Source: an uncultured Flavobacteriales bacterium (GTDB taxonomy: Bacteria; Bacteroidota; Bacteroidia; Flavobacteriales; BACL11). Taken from it: 64,000 bases of DNA. The notes under the pieces are model-generated. The model did not search any database. It had not been told where the DNA came from and was given only the letters and a program-made list of their open reading frames with translations. The translations under genes and the position numbers were made by a program. Positions within the stretch are counted from its first letter, which is position 1; every line of letters begins with the position of its first letter. The stretch lies in NCBI GenBank assembly GCA_943788405.1, contig CALSQD010000002.1:856850-920849 (forward strand), given 5' to 3'. Positions 49,824 to 58,315 of this stretch are shown here, one piece after another.

Positions 49824-52064
49824 TTATTTATTCAACTTCTCAGCTAAGGAGTTGTTATATATTTCTTTATATTCAGTAGCCATACCAAATTCAGTATCAT
49901 CAATAACTACTTTTCCTTGCGTAACATGTCCTAATAACATGAATGGAGTTTTACATCCTTTCAAAGCATCTAAAAAGGCATCCTCTCCTGTTTCAGTAAC
50001 TGAAACGACTACTCTTGATGGCGCTTCACCAAACAAGAAAGCATCCTCTCTTACTTCTGAGGAAGTAACAATTTCAAATCCTAAGTTATTAGTAAATGAA
50101 CTTTCCAATAAAGTCATAAATAGCCCTCCATCCGCTACATCATGTGCTGACTCAATTGCTCCCTTACGGATAAGATCAGTAATTGTTTGTTGCATATCAT
50201 ATTCTGCATCTAAATCAAACTCAGGTGCTGATGATTCTTTAACCCCATGATAAGAAACCAAATATTCTGATGAAGAAATATCATTTTTGCTTTCTCCTAT
50301 TAAATAAATCAAATCCGATTTTCCTTTAAAACTCAAAGAAGTAATGTGTTTTTTATCTTCAACAATTCCTAACATCCCAATAGTTGGAGTTGGGAAAACA
50401 GGCACTTCCGTACCCTCTACTGCTGACTGATTATAGAAACTCACATTCCCACCCGTTACTGGCGTACCAAACTTTTTACAGGCCTTACTCATTCCTTTAA
50501 TAGAACCTACAAACTGCCAGTATACTTCAGGGTTATAAGGGTTACCAAAATTCAAACAATTTGTAATTGCTGATGGAACACCTCCAGAACATACAATATT
50601 ACGAGCTGCCTCAGCAACTGCCATTGCACATCCTTCTTCAGGATTTGCATTAACCATTCTAGCATTACAATCCACAGTCATAGCTAAAGCTTTGTCCGTA
50701 CCTTTTAGGTTTACAATTCCAGCATCAGTTGGTGCATTAGTACTCATGTTTACAGTTCCTACCATAGAATCGTATTGCTCGTAAACCCATCTTTTTGAAG
50801 CAATATTTTCGTGTCCTGCTAAGTATTTTGCAACCTCAACTAAGTTAGTTGGCTCTGCTATACTATCAATATTGAATTTTTTCCACTCTTCAAAGTAAGC
50901 TGGCTCACTCCATTCTCTATGATAAACTGGCGCTCCACCACCTAATACTAAATCATCACAAGGTACATCAGCTACTAATTCACCATGCATAAAGTACTGC
51001 ACTCTTTCTCCTTCATTTACTATTCCTATTTCTTCACATGATAAATCCCATTTATCAAAAATAGCATTTACTATATCTTCTTTTCCTTTTTCTACAACTA
51101 CTAACATTCTTTCTTGAGATTCAGAAAGTAAAATTTCCCAATCTTTCATGTCAGCTTGGCGAGTAGGAACTTTATCCAACCATAATTCCATACCATGCTT
51201 TCCAGCTGCCGACATTTCATTTGATGAACAAGTAATTCCTGCAGCACCCATATCCTGCATTCCTACTACAGCATCCGTTTTTGCTAACTCTAAAGTAGCT
51301 TCTAATAATAATTTTTCTTGGAAAGGATCTCCTACTTGTACAGCTGGTAAATCCTCAATTGAATCTTCTGATATATCTTTTGATGCAAATGATGCTCCAT
51401 GAATTCCGTCTTTACCTGTACGAGAACCCACAATAAATACTGGATTCCCTACACCTGATGAAGTAGCAGAAATCATATCCCCCTTTTTCATAATACCTGC
51501 TGAGAATGCATTTACTAATGGATTAGTATTATAGCAATTATCAAAGAAAACCTCTCCACCAACAATCGGGATTCCGAAAGCATTTCCGTAATCACCAATT
51601 CCTTTTGTTACTCCTTTTACTAACCATTTAGTTCGGTCAAGCTCAATATTTCCAAAACGCAAAGAATTTAACTGAGCAACTGGGCGAGCACCCATTGTAA
51701 AGATATCACGATTAATACCCCCAACACCTGTAGCAGCACCTTGGTAAGGCTCTAAAGCTGAAGGATGATTGTGTGATTCAATTTTAAAACAACAAGCTAA
51801 ACCATCACCAATATCAACTAATCCTGCATTTTCCTCTCCTGCCTCTACTAACATATGAGGCCCGTCTTTTGGTAAGGTTTTAAGCCAAACAATTGAATTC
51901 TTGTAAGAACAGTGTTCTGACCACATTACACCAAAAATACTTAATTCACAAAAATTAGGAGTTCTTCCTAAAATCTCTATTATTCTATCAAATTCTTCTG
52001 GACGCAATCCCATTTCTTGGGCTTGTTCAACTGTAGCTAAAGTAAGTGTTGCCTGTGATGACAT
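49824..52064 (-). CDS. purL: Phosphoribosylformylglycinamidine synthase, small (PurL) form
   Basis: PurL converts FGAR to FGAM in purine synthesis. The 746-residue protein is the Bacillus-type PurL that needs separate PurS and PurQ, not the single 1,300-residue enzyme. Key segments are FGVMWSEHCSYKNS, IESHNHPSALEPYQGAATGVGG (ATP/Mg binding), MQDMGAAGI and AHDVADGGL near the C-terminus. It starts at ATG 52064 with a TATCTTTG box 22 nt upstream. PurS and PurQ genes are not in the window. Confidence 0.93.
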   Translation of the reverse strand: MSSQATLTLATVEQAQEMGLRPEEFDRIIEILGRTPNFCELSIFGVMWSEHCSYKNSIVWLKTLPKDGPHMLVEAGEENAGLVDIGDGLACCFKIESHNHPSALEPYQGAATGVGGINRDIFTMGARPVAQLNSLRFGNIELDRTKWLVKGVTKGIGDYGNAFGIPIVGGEVFFDNCYNTNPLVNAFSAGIMKKGDMISATSSGVGNPVFIVGSRTGKDGIHGASFASKDISEDSIEDLPAVQVGDPFQEKLLLEATLELAKTDAVVGMQDMGAAGITCSSNEMSAAGKHGMELWLDKVPTRQADMKDWEILLSESQERMLVVVEKGKEDIVNAIFDKWDLSCEEIGIVNEGERVQYFMHGELVADVPCDDLVLGGGAPVYHREWSEPAYFEEWKKFNIDSIAEPTNLVEVAKYLAGHENIASKRWVYEQYDSMVGTVNMSTNAPTDAGIVNLKGTDKALAMTVDCNARMVNANPEEGCAMAVAEAARNIVCSGGVPSAITNCLNFGNPYNPEVYWQFVGSIKGMSKACKKFGTPVTGGNVSFYNQSAVEGTEVPVFPTPTIGMLGIVEDKKHITSLSFKGKSDLIYLIGESKNDISSSEYLVSYHGVKESSAPEFDLDAEYDMQQTITDLIRKGAIESAHDVADGGLFMTLLESSFTNNLGFEIVTSSEVREDAFLFGEAPSRVVVSVTETGEDAFLDALKGCKTPFMLLGHVTQGKVVIDDTEFGMATEYKEIYNNSLAEKLNK

Positions 52065-52085
52065 ATTTTATAATTTTTTAGGCTG

Positions 52086-52093
52086 CAAAGATA
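52086..52093 (-). promoter_or_regulatory. Putative -7 box (TATCTTTG) of purL
   Basis: Minus-strand TATCTTTG fits TAnnTTTG, 21 nt before the purL ATG. Confidence 0.5.
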
Positions 52094-52168
52094 GTTTTTA
52101 GAAATGAGTTTTAAGCCGCTAAAAGCAAATTTCATTTAGGGTTTTCAACATTTTATAAAAAACTAAAT

Positions 52169-52723
52169 TTAGAAAATTCTAGGATTATAATTTTCCGGGA
52201 TTTTCCCTTCAATATTTTGGTATTTTTCCTGAATTAAAAGCATGTCCTTTTCAAAGTCCCCACAAGGAACAAACTCATGAATTATTCCAACTTCTTTATT
52301 TTTATAATCCATAGCCAATAGTAAAACTGGCACTTTAGCTTTAGTGGCTATATGGTAAAAACCACTTTTCCATTTGGCTACTTTTGTTCTTGTGCCTTCA
52401 GGAGCTATTCCTAAATTCAGTTTATCAGTATTATTAAGCATTTCTACCATCTGATCAACCACATTATTTTTTGCTTTCCTAAATACTGGTATACCCCCAT
52501 TCCACTTTAACAAACTTCCTAAAACTGGTAAAAACAATTCGCTTTTAATCATGTATTTTGGCTTTACACCAATAACATAAGCATAACATCTACCAATTAA
52601 AAAATCCCAATTAGATGTATGCGGAGCAGATATAACCATACATTTATTAGGATAAGTATGTGTACCTATAACTTTCCATCCGTTTAACTTAAATAGCAAC
52701 TTTGATAATAATTGTTTCATCAT
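52169..52723 (-). CDS. 1-acyl-sn-glycerol-3-phosphate-acyltransferase-like protein
   Basis: The 184-residue protein has the PlsC motifs: block I SAPHTSNWDFL (HxxxxD, the catalytic dyad), block II in WNGGIPVFRK, and block III LGIAPEGTRTK. It would acylate lysophosphatidate or a related lipid. The N-terminus (MMKQLLSKLLFKLNG) has a short amphipathic stretch but no obvious long transmembrane helix. It is smaller than canonical PlsC, so the acceptor cannot be named. It is transcribed away from the 52802 gene across a 78-bp gap. Confidence 0.82.
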   Translation of the reverse strand: MMKQLLSKLLFKLNGWKVIGTHTYPNKCMVISAPHTSNWDFLIGRCYAYVIGVKPKYMIKSELFLPVLGSLLKWNGGIPVFRKAKNNVVDQMVEMLNNTDKLNLGIAPEGTRTKVAKWKSGFYHIATKAKVPVLLLAMDYKNKEVGIIHEFVPCGDFEKDMLLIQEKYQNIEGKIPENYNPRIF

Positions 52724-52773
52724 AAAAATTTTTACAAAGAAAAAACATTTTATAATTATATCAGCAAAAATTG

Positions 52774-52781
52774 TAAGTTTG
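52774..52781 (+). promoter_or_regulatory. Putative -7 box (TAAGTTTG) of the 52802 operon
   Basis: TAAGTTTG fits TAnnTTTG and ends 20 nt before the ATG at 52802. Confidence 0.5.
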
Positions 52782-52801
52782 CATCACAAAAATAATTTAC
52801 T

Positions 52802-53419
52802 ATGAAAGCAAAACAAATTGCACTTATACTTATTCCTTTAAACATTATACTAGCCTACTTTGTATTCAATAGCATTGATAGTGAAGTAGAATTTCAGAAA
52901 GTTGCCAAAGTAAGAATAGCTGAAAATGTACAAAAACTAAAAGATTTAAGACAAGTACAAATTGCTTACAAAAAAGTAAACAATACTTATGCCAATAATT
53001 TTGAATCCTTACTTGATTTCTTAGAAAATGATTCTATGGCTATTATAAAAGCAATAGGAGAAACTCCTGATTCATTAACTGATGCACAAGCATTGGAGCT
53101 AGGAATTATTAGTCGTGATACTGCTTATGTACTAGCAAAAGAAACTGTATTTGATGAAGCTTACCTAAATAGTAGAAATGAAAAATTTACTTTGGATTTA
53201 ACTGAATTAACTAATGTACCTCATTCTGATGAAATTTATTCAGTAGATGCTGGTATGGTTGAAAAAGGAAAAGTAGCTGTACAAGTATTTGAAATTTCAA
53301 CAACTTATGGTGCTGTATTTACAGGACTTGATGCTGAAAATAAAAGTTACGAATTGGATAAATCATTAAAAGTAGGATCAATGGATGAAGCATCTTTAAA
53401 TGGAAACTGGGGAGAATAA
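52802..53419 (+). CDS. Inner-membrane-anchored protein of unknown function
   Basis: The 205-residue product has one N-terminal membrane helix (MKAKQIALILIPLNIILAYFVFNSI), then helical and beta-rich sequence with ENVQKLKDLRQVQIAYKKVNNTYANNF. I do not recognise a domain; flavobacterial genes of this kind are often next to DUF3822. It overlaps the next gene by 20 nt (ATG at 53400), so the two are translationally coupled. No enzymatic motif is present. It is probably periplasmic facing, held by the helix. Confidence 0.65.
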   Translation: MKAKQIALILIPLNIILAYFVFNSIDSEVEFQKVAKVRIAENVQKLKDLRQVQIAYKKVNNTYANNFESLLDFLENDSMAIIKAIGETPDSLTDAQALELGIISRDTAYVLAKETVFDEAYLNSRNEKFTLDLTELTNVPHSDEIYSVDAGMVEKGKVAVQVFEISTTYGAVFTGLDAENKSYELDKSLKVGSMDEASLNGNWGE

Positions 53420-54245
53420 TTCTATCAATATTCAATCAGAAAATTTTAACATTTCCTTAGCGAATAGTTACCATTTATCCATACAATTAGGGATATCCCA
53501 TTTTTCGTACTGCCTGTTAAACACTATTACCTTTACTTATGAATATGCTAAAAAATATAGCCTTTCATCTGCTGAGGATATCGCAACAGAAATTACTGAA
53601 ATAATAAACAATGATGCTATTATAAAAGCTGATTTTTCCTCACAATCAATAGCATTTGTGAATTTTTCAAGCACACTAGTACCAAGCACACTTTATAAGG
53701 AGGATGAAGCTGAAACACTCTTAGCGTTTAACACTGAGGTAAATGGAAAAATATTAACAGATAACATCCTGTCTCAAAAAGCACATTTAATTTATGCAGT
53801 GCCTGAAAGCATAGTAAGTATTGTAAGCAACTTTTTTCCTAAAGCAAAACAAAAAGCACAAGAAACTATACTTATTCAGCAGTATAGTCAACTAAATACA
53901 AAAACTGAAAAGGCCTACCTTTATTTGAATGAACAAAAAGTAGGGATTACAATTTTTAAAGGAGATAAATTAATTTTCAATAATACATTTGAATACACCA
54001 CTAAAGAGGATTTGCTTTACTATACGCTCTTTAGCTTTGAACAACTCAAACTTTCTGCTGAAAGCATTGAAGTAACCGTATTTGGAACTATTGAAAAGGA
54101 GGATGAATATTTCAATTTATTATATGAATATATTCGTAATGTAAAATTAGGAGAAAGGCCTCATCAATTTACTTTTCCTGCTGCATTCAACAACATTGCA
54201 CAACACAAATATTTTGGATTATTTACACAAGTACTATGCGTATAA
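53400..54245 (+). CDS. DUF3822-family protein
   Basis: The 281-residue protein matches the DUF3822 pattern as I recall it: LSIQLGISHFSYCLLNTITF near the start, STLVPSTLYKEDEAETLLAFNTEV and AYLYLNEQKVGITIFKGDKLIFNNTF. The fold is related to the actin-like ATPase group, but no ATPase motif is intact to my eye. The function is unknown. The start at 53400 overlaps the upstream gene by 20 nt; its end overlaps rsmD by 10 nt, forming a coupled trio with rsmD that is common in Bacteroidota. Confidence 0.8.
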   Translation: METGENNSINIQSENFNISLANSYHLSIQLGISHFSYCLLNTITFTYEYAKKYSLSSAEDIATEITEIINNDAIIKADFSSQSIAFVNFSSTLVPSTLYKEDEAETLLAFNTEVNGKILTDNILSQKAHLIYAVPESIVSIVSNFFPKAKQKAQETILIQQYSQLNTKTEKAYLYLNEQKVGITIFKGDKLIFNNTFEYTTKEDLLYYTLFSFEQLKLSAESIEVTVFGTIEKEDEYFNLLYEYIRNVKLGERPHQFTFPAAFNNIAQHKYFGLFTQVLCV

Positions 54246-54760
54246 TTTCAGGAACACATAAAGGGAGGAGGTTAATGTCACCTAGCTCATTGCCCGTACG
54301 CCCTACTACTGACAGAGCAAAAGAAGCTTTATTCAATATACTTGAAAATCGTTATTATTTTGAAAGCAAAAATGTATTGGATTTATTTTCAGGAACTGGA
54401 AATATCGCTTACGAATTTTCATCAAGAGGTTGCGAAAAAGTATTGGCAGTGGATAGCAATTATCACTGTGTAAACTACATAGAAGAAACAGCTAAAGATT
54501 TAGACTTTAATATTGCAACTATAAAGTCCGATTGCTTACAATACCTGAAAGGATGCAAACAAGAATTCAATTTTATATTTGCTGACCCTCCTTATAACTA
54601 TGATGATTATCAGGAATTAAAATCCTTAATTATTGAAAATAATTTAATTAAAAAGGATGGAGTTCTTATTATTGAACATGATAAGGATACAGAATTTGAA
54701 GGCGAAAACCTGGAAGTAAGGAAATACGGAACAGTTCACTTTAGTATTTTCTCATTTTAA
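54236..54760 (+). CDS. rsmD: 16S rRNA (guanine-966-N2)-methyltransferase RsmD
   Basis: RsmD methylates G966 of 16S rRNA. The 174-residue protein begins MRIISGTHKGRRLMSP and RPTTDRAKEALFNIL, shows the SAM-binding segment VLDLFSGTGNIAYEF, and has the amino-methylase motif FADPPYNY. Length and motif order are standard. ATG 54236 overlaps the DUF3822 gene by 10 nt. A 110-bp gap separates it from coaD. Confidence 0.93.
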   Translation: MRIISGTHKGRRLMSPSSLPVRPTTDRAKEALFNILENRYYFESKNVLDLFSGTGNIAYEFSSRGCEKVLAVDSNYHCVNYIEETAKDLDFNIATIKSDCLQYLKGCKQEFNFIFADPPYNYDDYQELKSLIIENNLIKKDGVLIIEHDKDTEFEGENLEVRKYGTVHFSIFSF

Positions 54761-54859
54761 ATCGGAGGAACGAAAGCCCAATAGATTTAATTCCCAACCT
54801 TTTTTTAAGCAAACTCAATCTAAAATTCAGTTCGTTTGTGAAAATCTAGTTTATTTTAC

Positions 54860-54867
54860 TACTTTTG
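54860..54867 (+). promoter_or_regulatory. Putative -7 box (TACTTTTG) of coaD
   Basis: TACTTTTG fits TAnnTTTG and a TTG lies at 54836-54838, 21 bp upstream. It ends only 3 nt before the ATG at 54871, so either mRNA is leaderless or the box is not used. Confidence 0.45.
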
Positions 54868-54870
54868 AGC

Positions 54871-55329
54871 ATGTCAAAAACTGCAATTTTTCCAGGATCA
54901 TTTGCCCCATTTACAATTGGACATCAATGCATAGTAGATAGAGCCTTACCCTTATTTGATAAAATAATTATCGCAATAGGAATAAATAGCGAAAAAAATC
55001 AATATTTTTCTATTGAGGAACGCATGAACTGGATAGAATCAGTCTATAAAAACAACCCAAATATTGAAGTAAAACGATATGAAGGCTTAACAGTAGATTT
55101 CTGCAAAAAAGAAAATGCAAATTACATTCTTAGAGGATTGAGAGATTCACACGATTTTAAGTTTGAAAAAAACATTGCACAAATGAATAAAGAACTAAAT
55201 AATAAAGTAGAAACTATCTTTATTATCACTCCTCCTGAAATCTCTCATATCTCCTCCTCTATCATTCGTGATATCATAAAAAATGGTGGTGATGTTAGTA
55301 AATTTCTGCCCAAAGAAATAGACCTTTAA
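54871..55329 (+). CDS. coaD: Pantetheine-phosphate adenylyltransferase (PPAT)
   Basis: CoaD makes dephospho-CoA from 4'-phosphopantetheine and ATP. The 152-residue protein has FPGSFAPFTIGHQCIVDRAL, the family TxGH (here TIGH) ATP-binding motif, and LRGLRDSHDFKFEKNIAQMN followed by EISHISSSIIRDI. The ATG at 54871 is chosen over a TTG at 54865 because family proteins start close to the KTAIFPG strand. Length matches. It runs into a TlpA-like lipoprotein gene after 10 nt. Confidence 0.94.
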   Translation: MSKTAIFPGSFAPFTIGHQCIVDRALPLFDKIIIAIGINSEKNQYFSIEERMNWIESVYKNNPNIEVKRYEGLTVDFCKKENANYILRGLRDSHDFKFEKNIAQMNKELNNKVETIFIITPPEISHISSSIIRDIIKNGGDVSKFLPKEIDL

Positions 55330-55339
55330 ACTATATAAA

Positions 55340-56329
55340 ATGAAATTAAGAAACCTACTTATAGTTGCACTAGCAACTTTGCTTTTTGCTTGCACAAATA
55401 CTAACCCTAATCATGTAATGATAAGTGGTGCAATAACTAATCCTAAAGGAGATACAATTAAATTTATAGTAAAGGACACAACTTACATTACTACCTTAAG
55501 TGATGATAATCATTTCAATATTATACTCCCAATTGATAGTGCAACTTACCTTAGCTTTTTTCATGGTGATGAAAGCACAGCTATGTTCTTAAAAAGAGGA
55601 GAAAATATTAATTTAACAATTGATACTGAGTTTTTTGATGAGACAATTATTTATGAAGGTTCTGCTGAATCTTCCTATTTAGCTAAAAAATATTTATTAG
55701 GTGAGGACGCAAATATATACGGACAATTATTCACTACCGAAAAAGAAGAATTTACTACAAATTTAAAGCATCATATTGCTACAGTAGAACAAGAACTTTC
55801 TACCATAAATAATGAAGCATTTGTTACAGCTGAAAAAGAAAACAATGTAAGAATGACTGAATATTATATTGAGAAAATTGAAGCTATTGCCAACTTACCA
55901 AAAATAGGAGAAGCCGCTATTGATTTTACTTATCCTGATAAAAATGGAAATGAATTTTCACTTTCTAGCTTTAAAGGAAACCTAGTATATGTTGATGTTT
56001 GGGCTACTTGGTGCAGACCCTGTAAAGCTGAAATTCCAGCTTTAAAAGAACTGGAACATTACTACCACAATAAAGATATCACTTTTTTAAGTGTTTCAGT
56101 AGATACTGACAAAGAAGCTTGGGAAAATATGCTAACTGAAAAAGAATTAGGTGGCGTACAATTATGGGCTGATGGCTGGAGTAAAATCACAAAAGATTAT
56201 GCAATTAACGGTATACCAAGATTTATGCTTTTTGATGCAGATGGAAATGTAATTTCTCTAGACGCTCCAAGACCTTCTTCTGATGAAATTAGAGGATTGA
56301 TTGAAGCTAATTTGCAGTTAGGTAGTTAA
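55340..56329 (+). CDS. TlpA-family thioredoxin-like lipoprotein
   Basis: The 329-residue protein has a lipoprotein signal with Cys 18 (LLIVALATLLFACTN). An N-terminal beta-rich DUF4369-like domain precedes a TlpA/AhpC-TSA-like thioredoxin domain with C225xxC228 (DVWATWCRPCKAEIP) and the cis-Pro segment GIPRFMLFD. It should reduce periplasmic disulfides or act in cytochrome or redox maturation. Its 3' end overlaps convergent rdgB by 23 nt. The N-terminal domain is commonly seen in Bacteroidota thioredoxin-like lipoproteins. Confidence 0.85.
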   Translation: MKLRNLLIVALATLLFACTNTNPNHVMISGAITNPKGDTIKFIVKDTTYITTLSDDNHFNIILPIDSATYLSFFHGDESTAMFLKRGENINLTIDTEFFDETIIYEGSAESSYLAKKYLLGEDANIYGQLFTTEKEEFTTNLKHHIATVEQELSTINNEAFVTAEKENNVRMTEYYIEKIEAIANLPKIGEAAIDFTYPDKNGNEFSLSSFKGNLVYVDVWATWCRPCKAEIPALKELEHYYHNKDITFLSVSVDTDKEAWENMLTEKELGGVQLWADGWSKITKDYAINGIPRFMLFDADGNVISLDAPRPSSDEIRGLIEANLQLGS

Positions 56330-56882
56330 CCAATTTAGCCACTGCCCTACCTCTGTGGCTTATTGCTCCTTTTTCAGTTTTTGTCATTTCAGCAAAAGTA
56401 ATTTTATAATTTTCAGGAGTAAAAATTGGATCGTAACCAAAACCCTCTGCCCCACTTTTAGTTTTTGTAATCTTCCCATTACATTCTCCTTCAAATAGGT
56501 TTTCCTCCCCCTTTATAATCAAAGCAATTACCGTTCGGAACTTTGCATTTCTGTTATCCTCATTTTCCAATTTAGTCAATACCTTTTGCATATTATCTTC
56601 TGCTTTGCAATCCCCCCCTGCATAACGGGCAGAATACACTCCAGGAGCACCACCTAAAGCCTCAATCTCCAAGCCAGTATCATCAGCAAAACAATTAAAA
56701 CCAAAGTTCTGGTACACATATTGGGCTTTCTGTAAAGCATTCCCTTCCAATGTAGGGTTAGTTTCAGGTAATTCTTCTAGGCAATTTATATCTTTCAAAC
56801 TCAAAATTTCTATTCCCTCAGGAACTAAAGCTTGTATTTCTGATAATTTATTTGGGTTGTTTGTTGCAAAAACTAGTTTCAT
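56307..56882 (-). CDS. rdgB: Non-canonical purine NTP pyrophosphatase (RdgB/HAM1)
   Basis: RdgB hydrolyses ITP, XTP and dITP, protecting the nucleotide pool. The 191-residue protein shows FATNNPNKLSEIQALV, a LEGNALQKA, DDTGLEIEALGGAPGVYSARYAG, GFGYDPIFTPE and SHRGRAVAKL. All are signatures of the HAM1 family. It overlaps the TlpA-like gene by 23 nt in convergent orientation. Confidence 0.94.
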   Translation of the reverse strand: MKLVFATNNPNKLSEIQALVPEGIEILSLKDINCLEELPETNPTLEGNALQKAQYVYQNFGFNCFADDTGLEIEALGGAPGVYSARYAGGDCKAEDNMQKVLTKLENEDNRNAKFRTVIALIIKGEENLFEGECNGKITKTKSGAEGFGYDPIFTPENYKITFAEMTKTEKGAISHRGRAVAKLVNYLTAN

Positions 56883-56905
56883 ATTATTTTGTTTGTTGAT
56901 GTTTA

Positions 56906-56954
56906 TTTGTGGTTAGTAGTTCTTATTATTTTACAACAAACTACTAACTACAAA
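56906..56954. repeat. Inverted repeat between rlmH and rdgB
   Basis: tttgtggttagtagtt (56906-56921) and aactactaactacaaa (56939-56954) are 16-bp inverted arms with one mismatch around a 17-nt loop. It lies in the 79-bp gap between rlmH and rdgB, both leftward. It could terminate rlmH transcription but lacks a T-run. Similar ctaacta/tagttag words appear in other gaps of the window. Confidence 0.55.
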
Positions 56955-56961
56955 CCATCAT

Positions 56962-57435
56962 TTACTCGTGATGATAAGGTTCATTATTTAAAATTGTGTG
57001 TCCTCTATATATTTGTTCTATAAAAAATAGGCGCACCATTTGGTGTGAAAAAGTCATTTTAGAGAGTGATAACTTTTCATTTCCTCTTTGATAAACTGCA
57101 TCTGAAAAACCATATGCTCCACCAATTACAAATACCAAACGCTTTTTTCCGCTCAGCATCCAGCTTTGTAATTTTTGTGCAAATTTAACAGAGGTAAAAT
57201 CCTTTCCTTTATCATCCAACAATACTAAATGATCAGAATTTTGTAAATTTTTAAGAATTAAATCTCCTTCTTTTTTCATCAATTCAGCATTAGAAAAATT
57301 CTTAGCATTTTTAATATTCGAAATTTCAAGCATTTCAAATTGCGTGTAATGTTTTAAGCGTTTTTGATACTGGGCAATTCCCTCTATCAAATACTTTTCT
57401 GATGTCTTTCCTATAGTGAGTAATACAATCTTCAT
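56962..57435 (-). CDS. rlmH: 23S rRNA pseudouridine-1915 N3-methyltransferase RlmH
   Basis: RlmH is a SPOUT methyltransferase acting on 23S rRNA. The 157-residue product starts at ATG 57435 (MKIVLLTIGKTSEKYL); the open frame continues upstream but only as a shadow of nadC. It shows LDDKGKDFTSVKFAQKL, the SPOUT knot VFVIGGAYGFSDAVYQRG, SKMTFSHQMVRLFFIEQIYRG and the terminal NEPYHHE. Length matches the family (about 155). It is divergent from nadC with 37 bp between the start codons. Confidence 0.94.
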   Translation of the reverse strand: MKIVLLTIGKTSEKYLIEGIAQYQKRLKHYTQFEMLEISNIKNAKNFSNAELMKKEGDLILKNLQNSDHLVLLDDKGKDFTSVKFAQKLQSWMLSGKKRLVFVIGGAYGFSDAVYQRGNEKLSLSKMTFSHQMVRLFFIEQIYRGHTILNNEPYHHE

Positions 57436-57441
57436 TTTTTG

Positions 57442-57449
57442 TATTTTTG
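57442..57449 (+). promoter_or_regulatory. Putative -7 box (TATTTTTG) of nadC
   Basis: TATTTTTG fits TAnnTTTG and ends 23 nt before the nadC ATG at 57473, in the short divergent region shared with rlmH. Confidence 0.5.
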
Positions 57450-57472
57450 GCAATATTAATAATTTTGCTTGT

Positions 57473-58315
57473 ATGATAGAGAAAGACCTTAAAAACTTTA
57501 TAAATAATGCTTTAAAAGAGGATGTTGGTGATGGCGACCATACTTCATTAGCAAGTATTCCTACTAGCGCTACAAATAAAGCACATTTACTAGTAAAGGA
57601 TGATGGGATAATTGCAGGGATTGAATTGGCTAAATTGATTTTTAATGAAGTGGATTCTTCTTTGGAAATAGAGCAGTTCTTACAAGATGGCGATAAAGTG
57701 AAATTTGGGGACATAGCTTTTATTGTTAAAGGAAGTTCTATCTCAATTTTAACTGGGGAACGATTAGCCCTAAACTGTATGCAACACATGAGTGCAATTG
57801 CAACAAAAACAGCTTACCTCAACTCCTTGATTTCAGGTACGAAATGCAAATTATTGGATACAAGAAAGACTATTCCCCTAAACAGAACCATTGAAAAATG
57901 GGCAGTAAAAATTGGAGGTGGTGTAAACCATAGGTTTGGGCTTTATGATATGATTATGATTAAAGACAATCATATTGATTTTGCAGGAGGGATTGCCAAT
58001 GCAATACAAAAAACGAAAACCTACCTTACTGACAATAATAAAAACTTAGAGATAATTGTAGAAGCAAGGAGTTTAGATGAAGTAAATGAGATACTTGCTG
58101 AAGGAGGAATAAAGCGAATTCTATTGGATAATTTTGATTACAAAACAACCAAAGAAGCAGTAAGCATTATTGGTGATAAATGCCAAAGTGAATCCAGTGG
58201 AGGAATAACAGAAGAAACAATTGCTGAATATGCTAAATGTGGTCTTGATTTTATTTCAGTAGGTGCACTTACCCATTCAGTACTAAATTTTGATTTGAGC
58301 TTAAAAGCAATATAA
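57473..58315 (+). CDS. nadC: Quinolinate (nicotinate-nucleotide) phosphoribosyltransferase
   Basis: NadC converts quinolinate and PRPP to nicotinate mononucleotide in NAD synthesis. The 280-residue protein (ATG 57473; the longer frame upstream is in the promoter) shows EDVGDGDHTSLASIP, LTGERLALNCMQHMSAIAT, DTRKTIP, KIGGGVNHRFGLYDMIMIKDNH and SSGGITEETIAEY. All standard QPRTase motifs and length. It is followed immediately by a BrkB-type membrane protein gene. Confidence 0.95.
   Translation: MIEKDLKNFINNALKEDVGDGDHTSLASIPTSATNKAHLLVKDDGIIAGIELAKLIFNEVDSSLEIEQFLQDGDKVKFGDIAFIVKGSSISILTGERLALNCMQHMSAIATKTAYLNSLISGTKCKLLDTRKTIPLNRTIEKWAVKIGGGVNHRFGLYDMIMIKDNHIDFAGGIANAIQKTKTYLTDNNKNLEIIVEARSLDEVNEILAEGGIKRILLDNFDYKTTKEAVSIIGDKCQSESSGGITEETIAEYAKCGLDFISVGALTHSVLNFDLSLKAI

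Noticed and set aside
57436-57789. Longer N-terminus of RlmH
   Set aside because: The extension runs antisense into nadC, and the family length and first strand fit the ATG at 57435.
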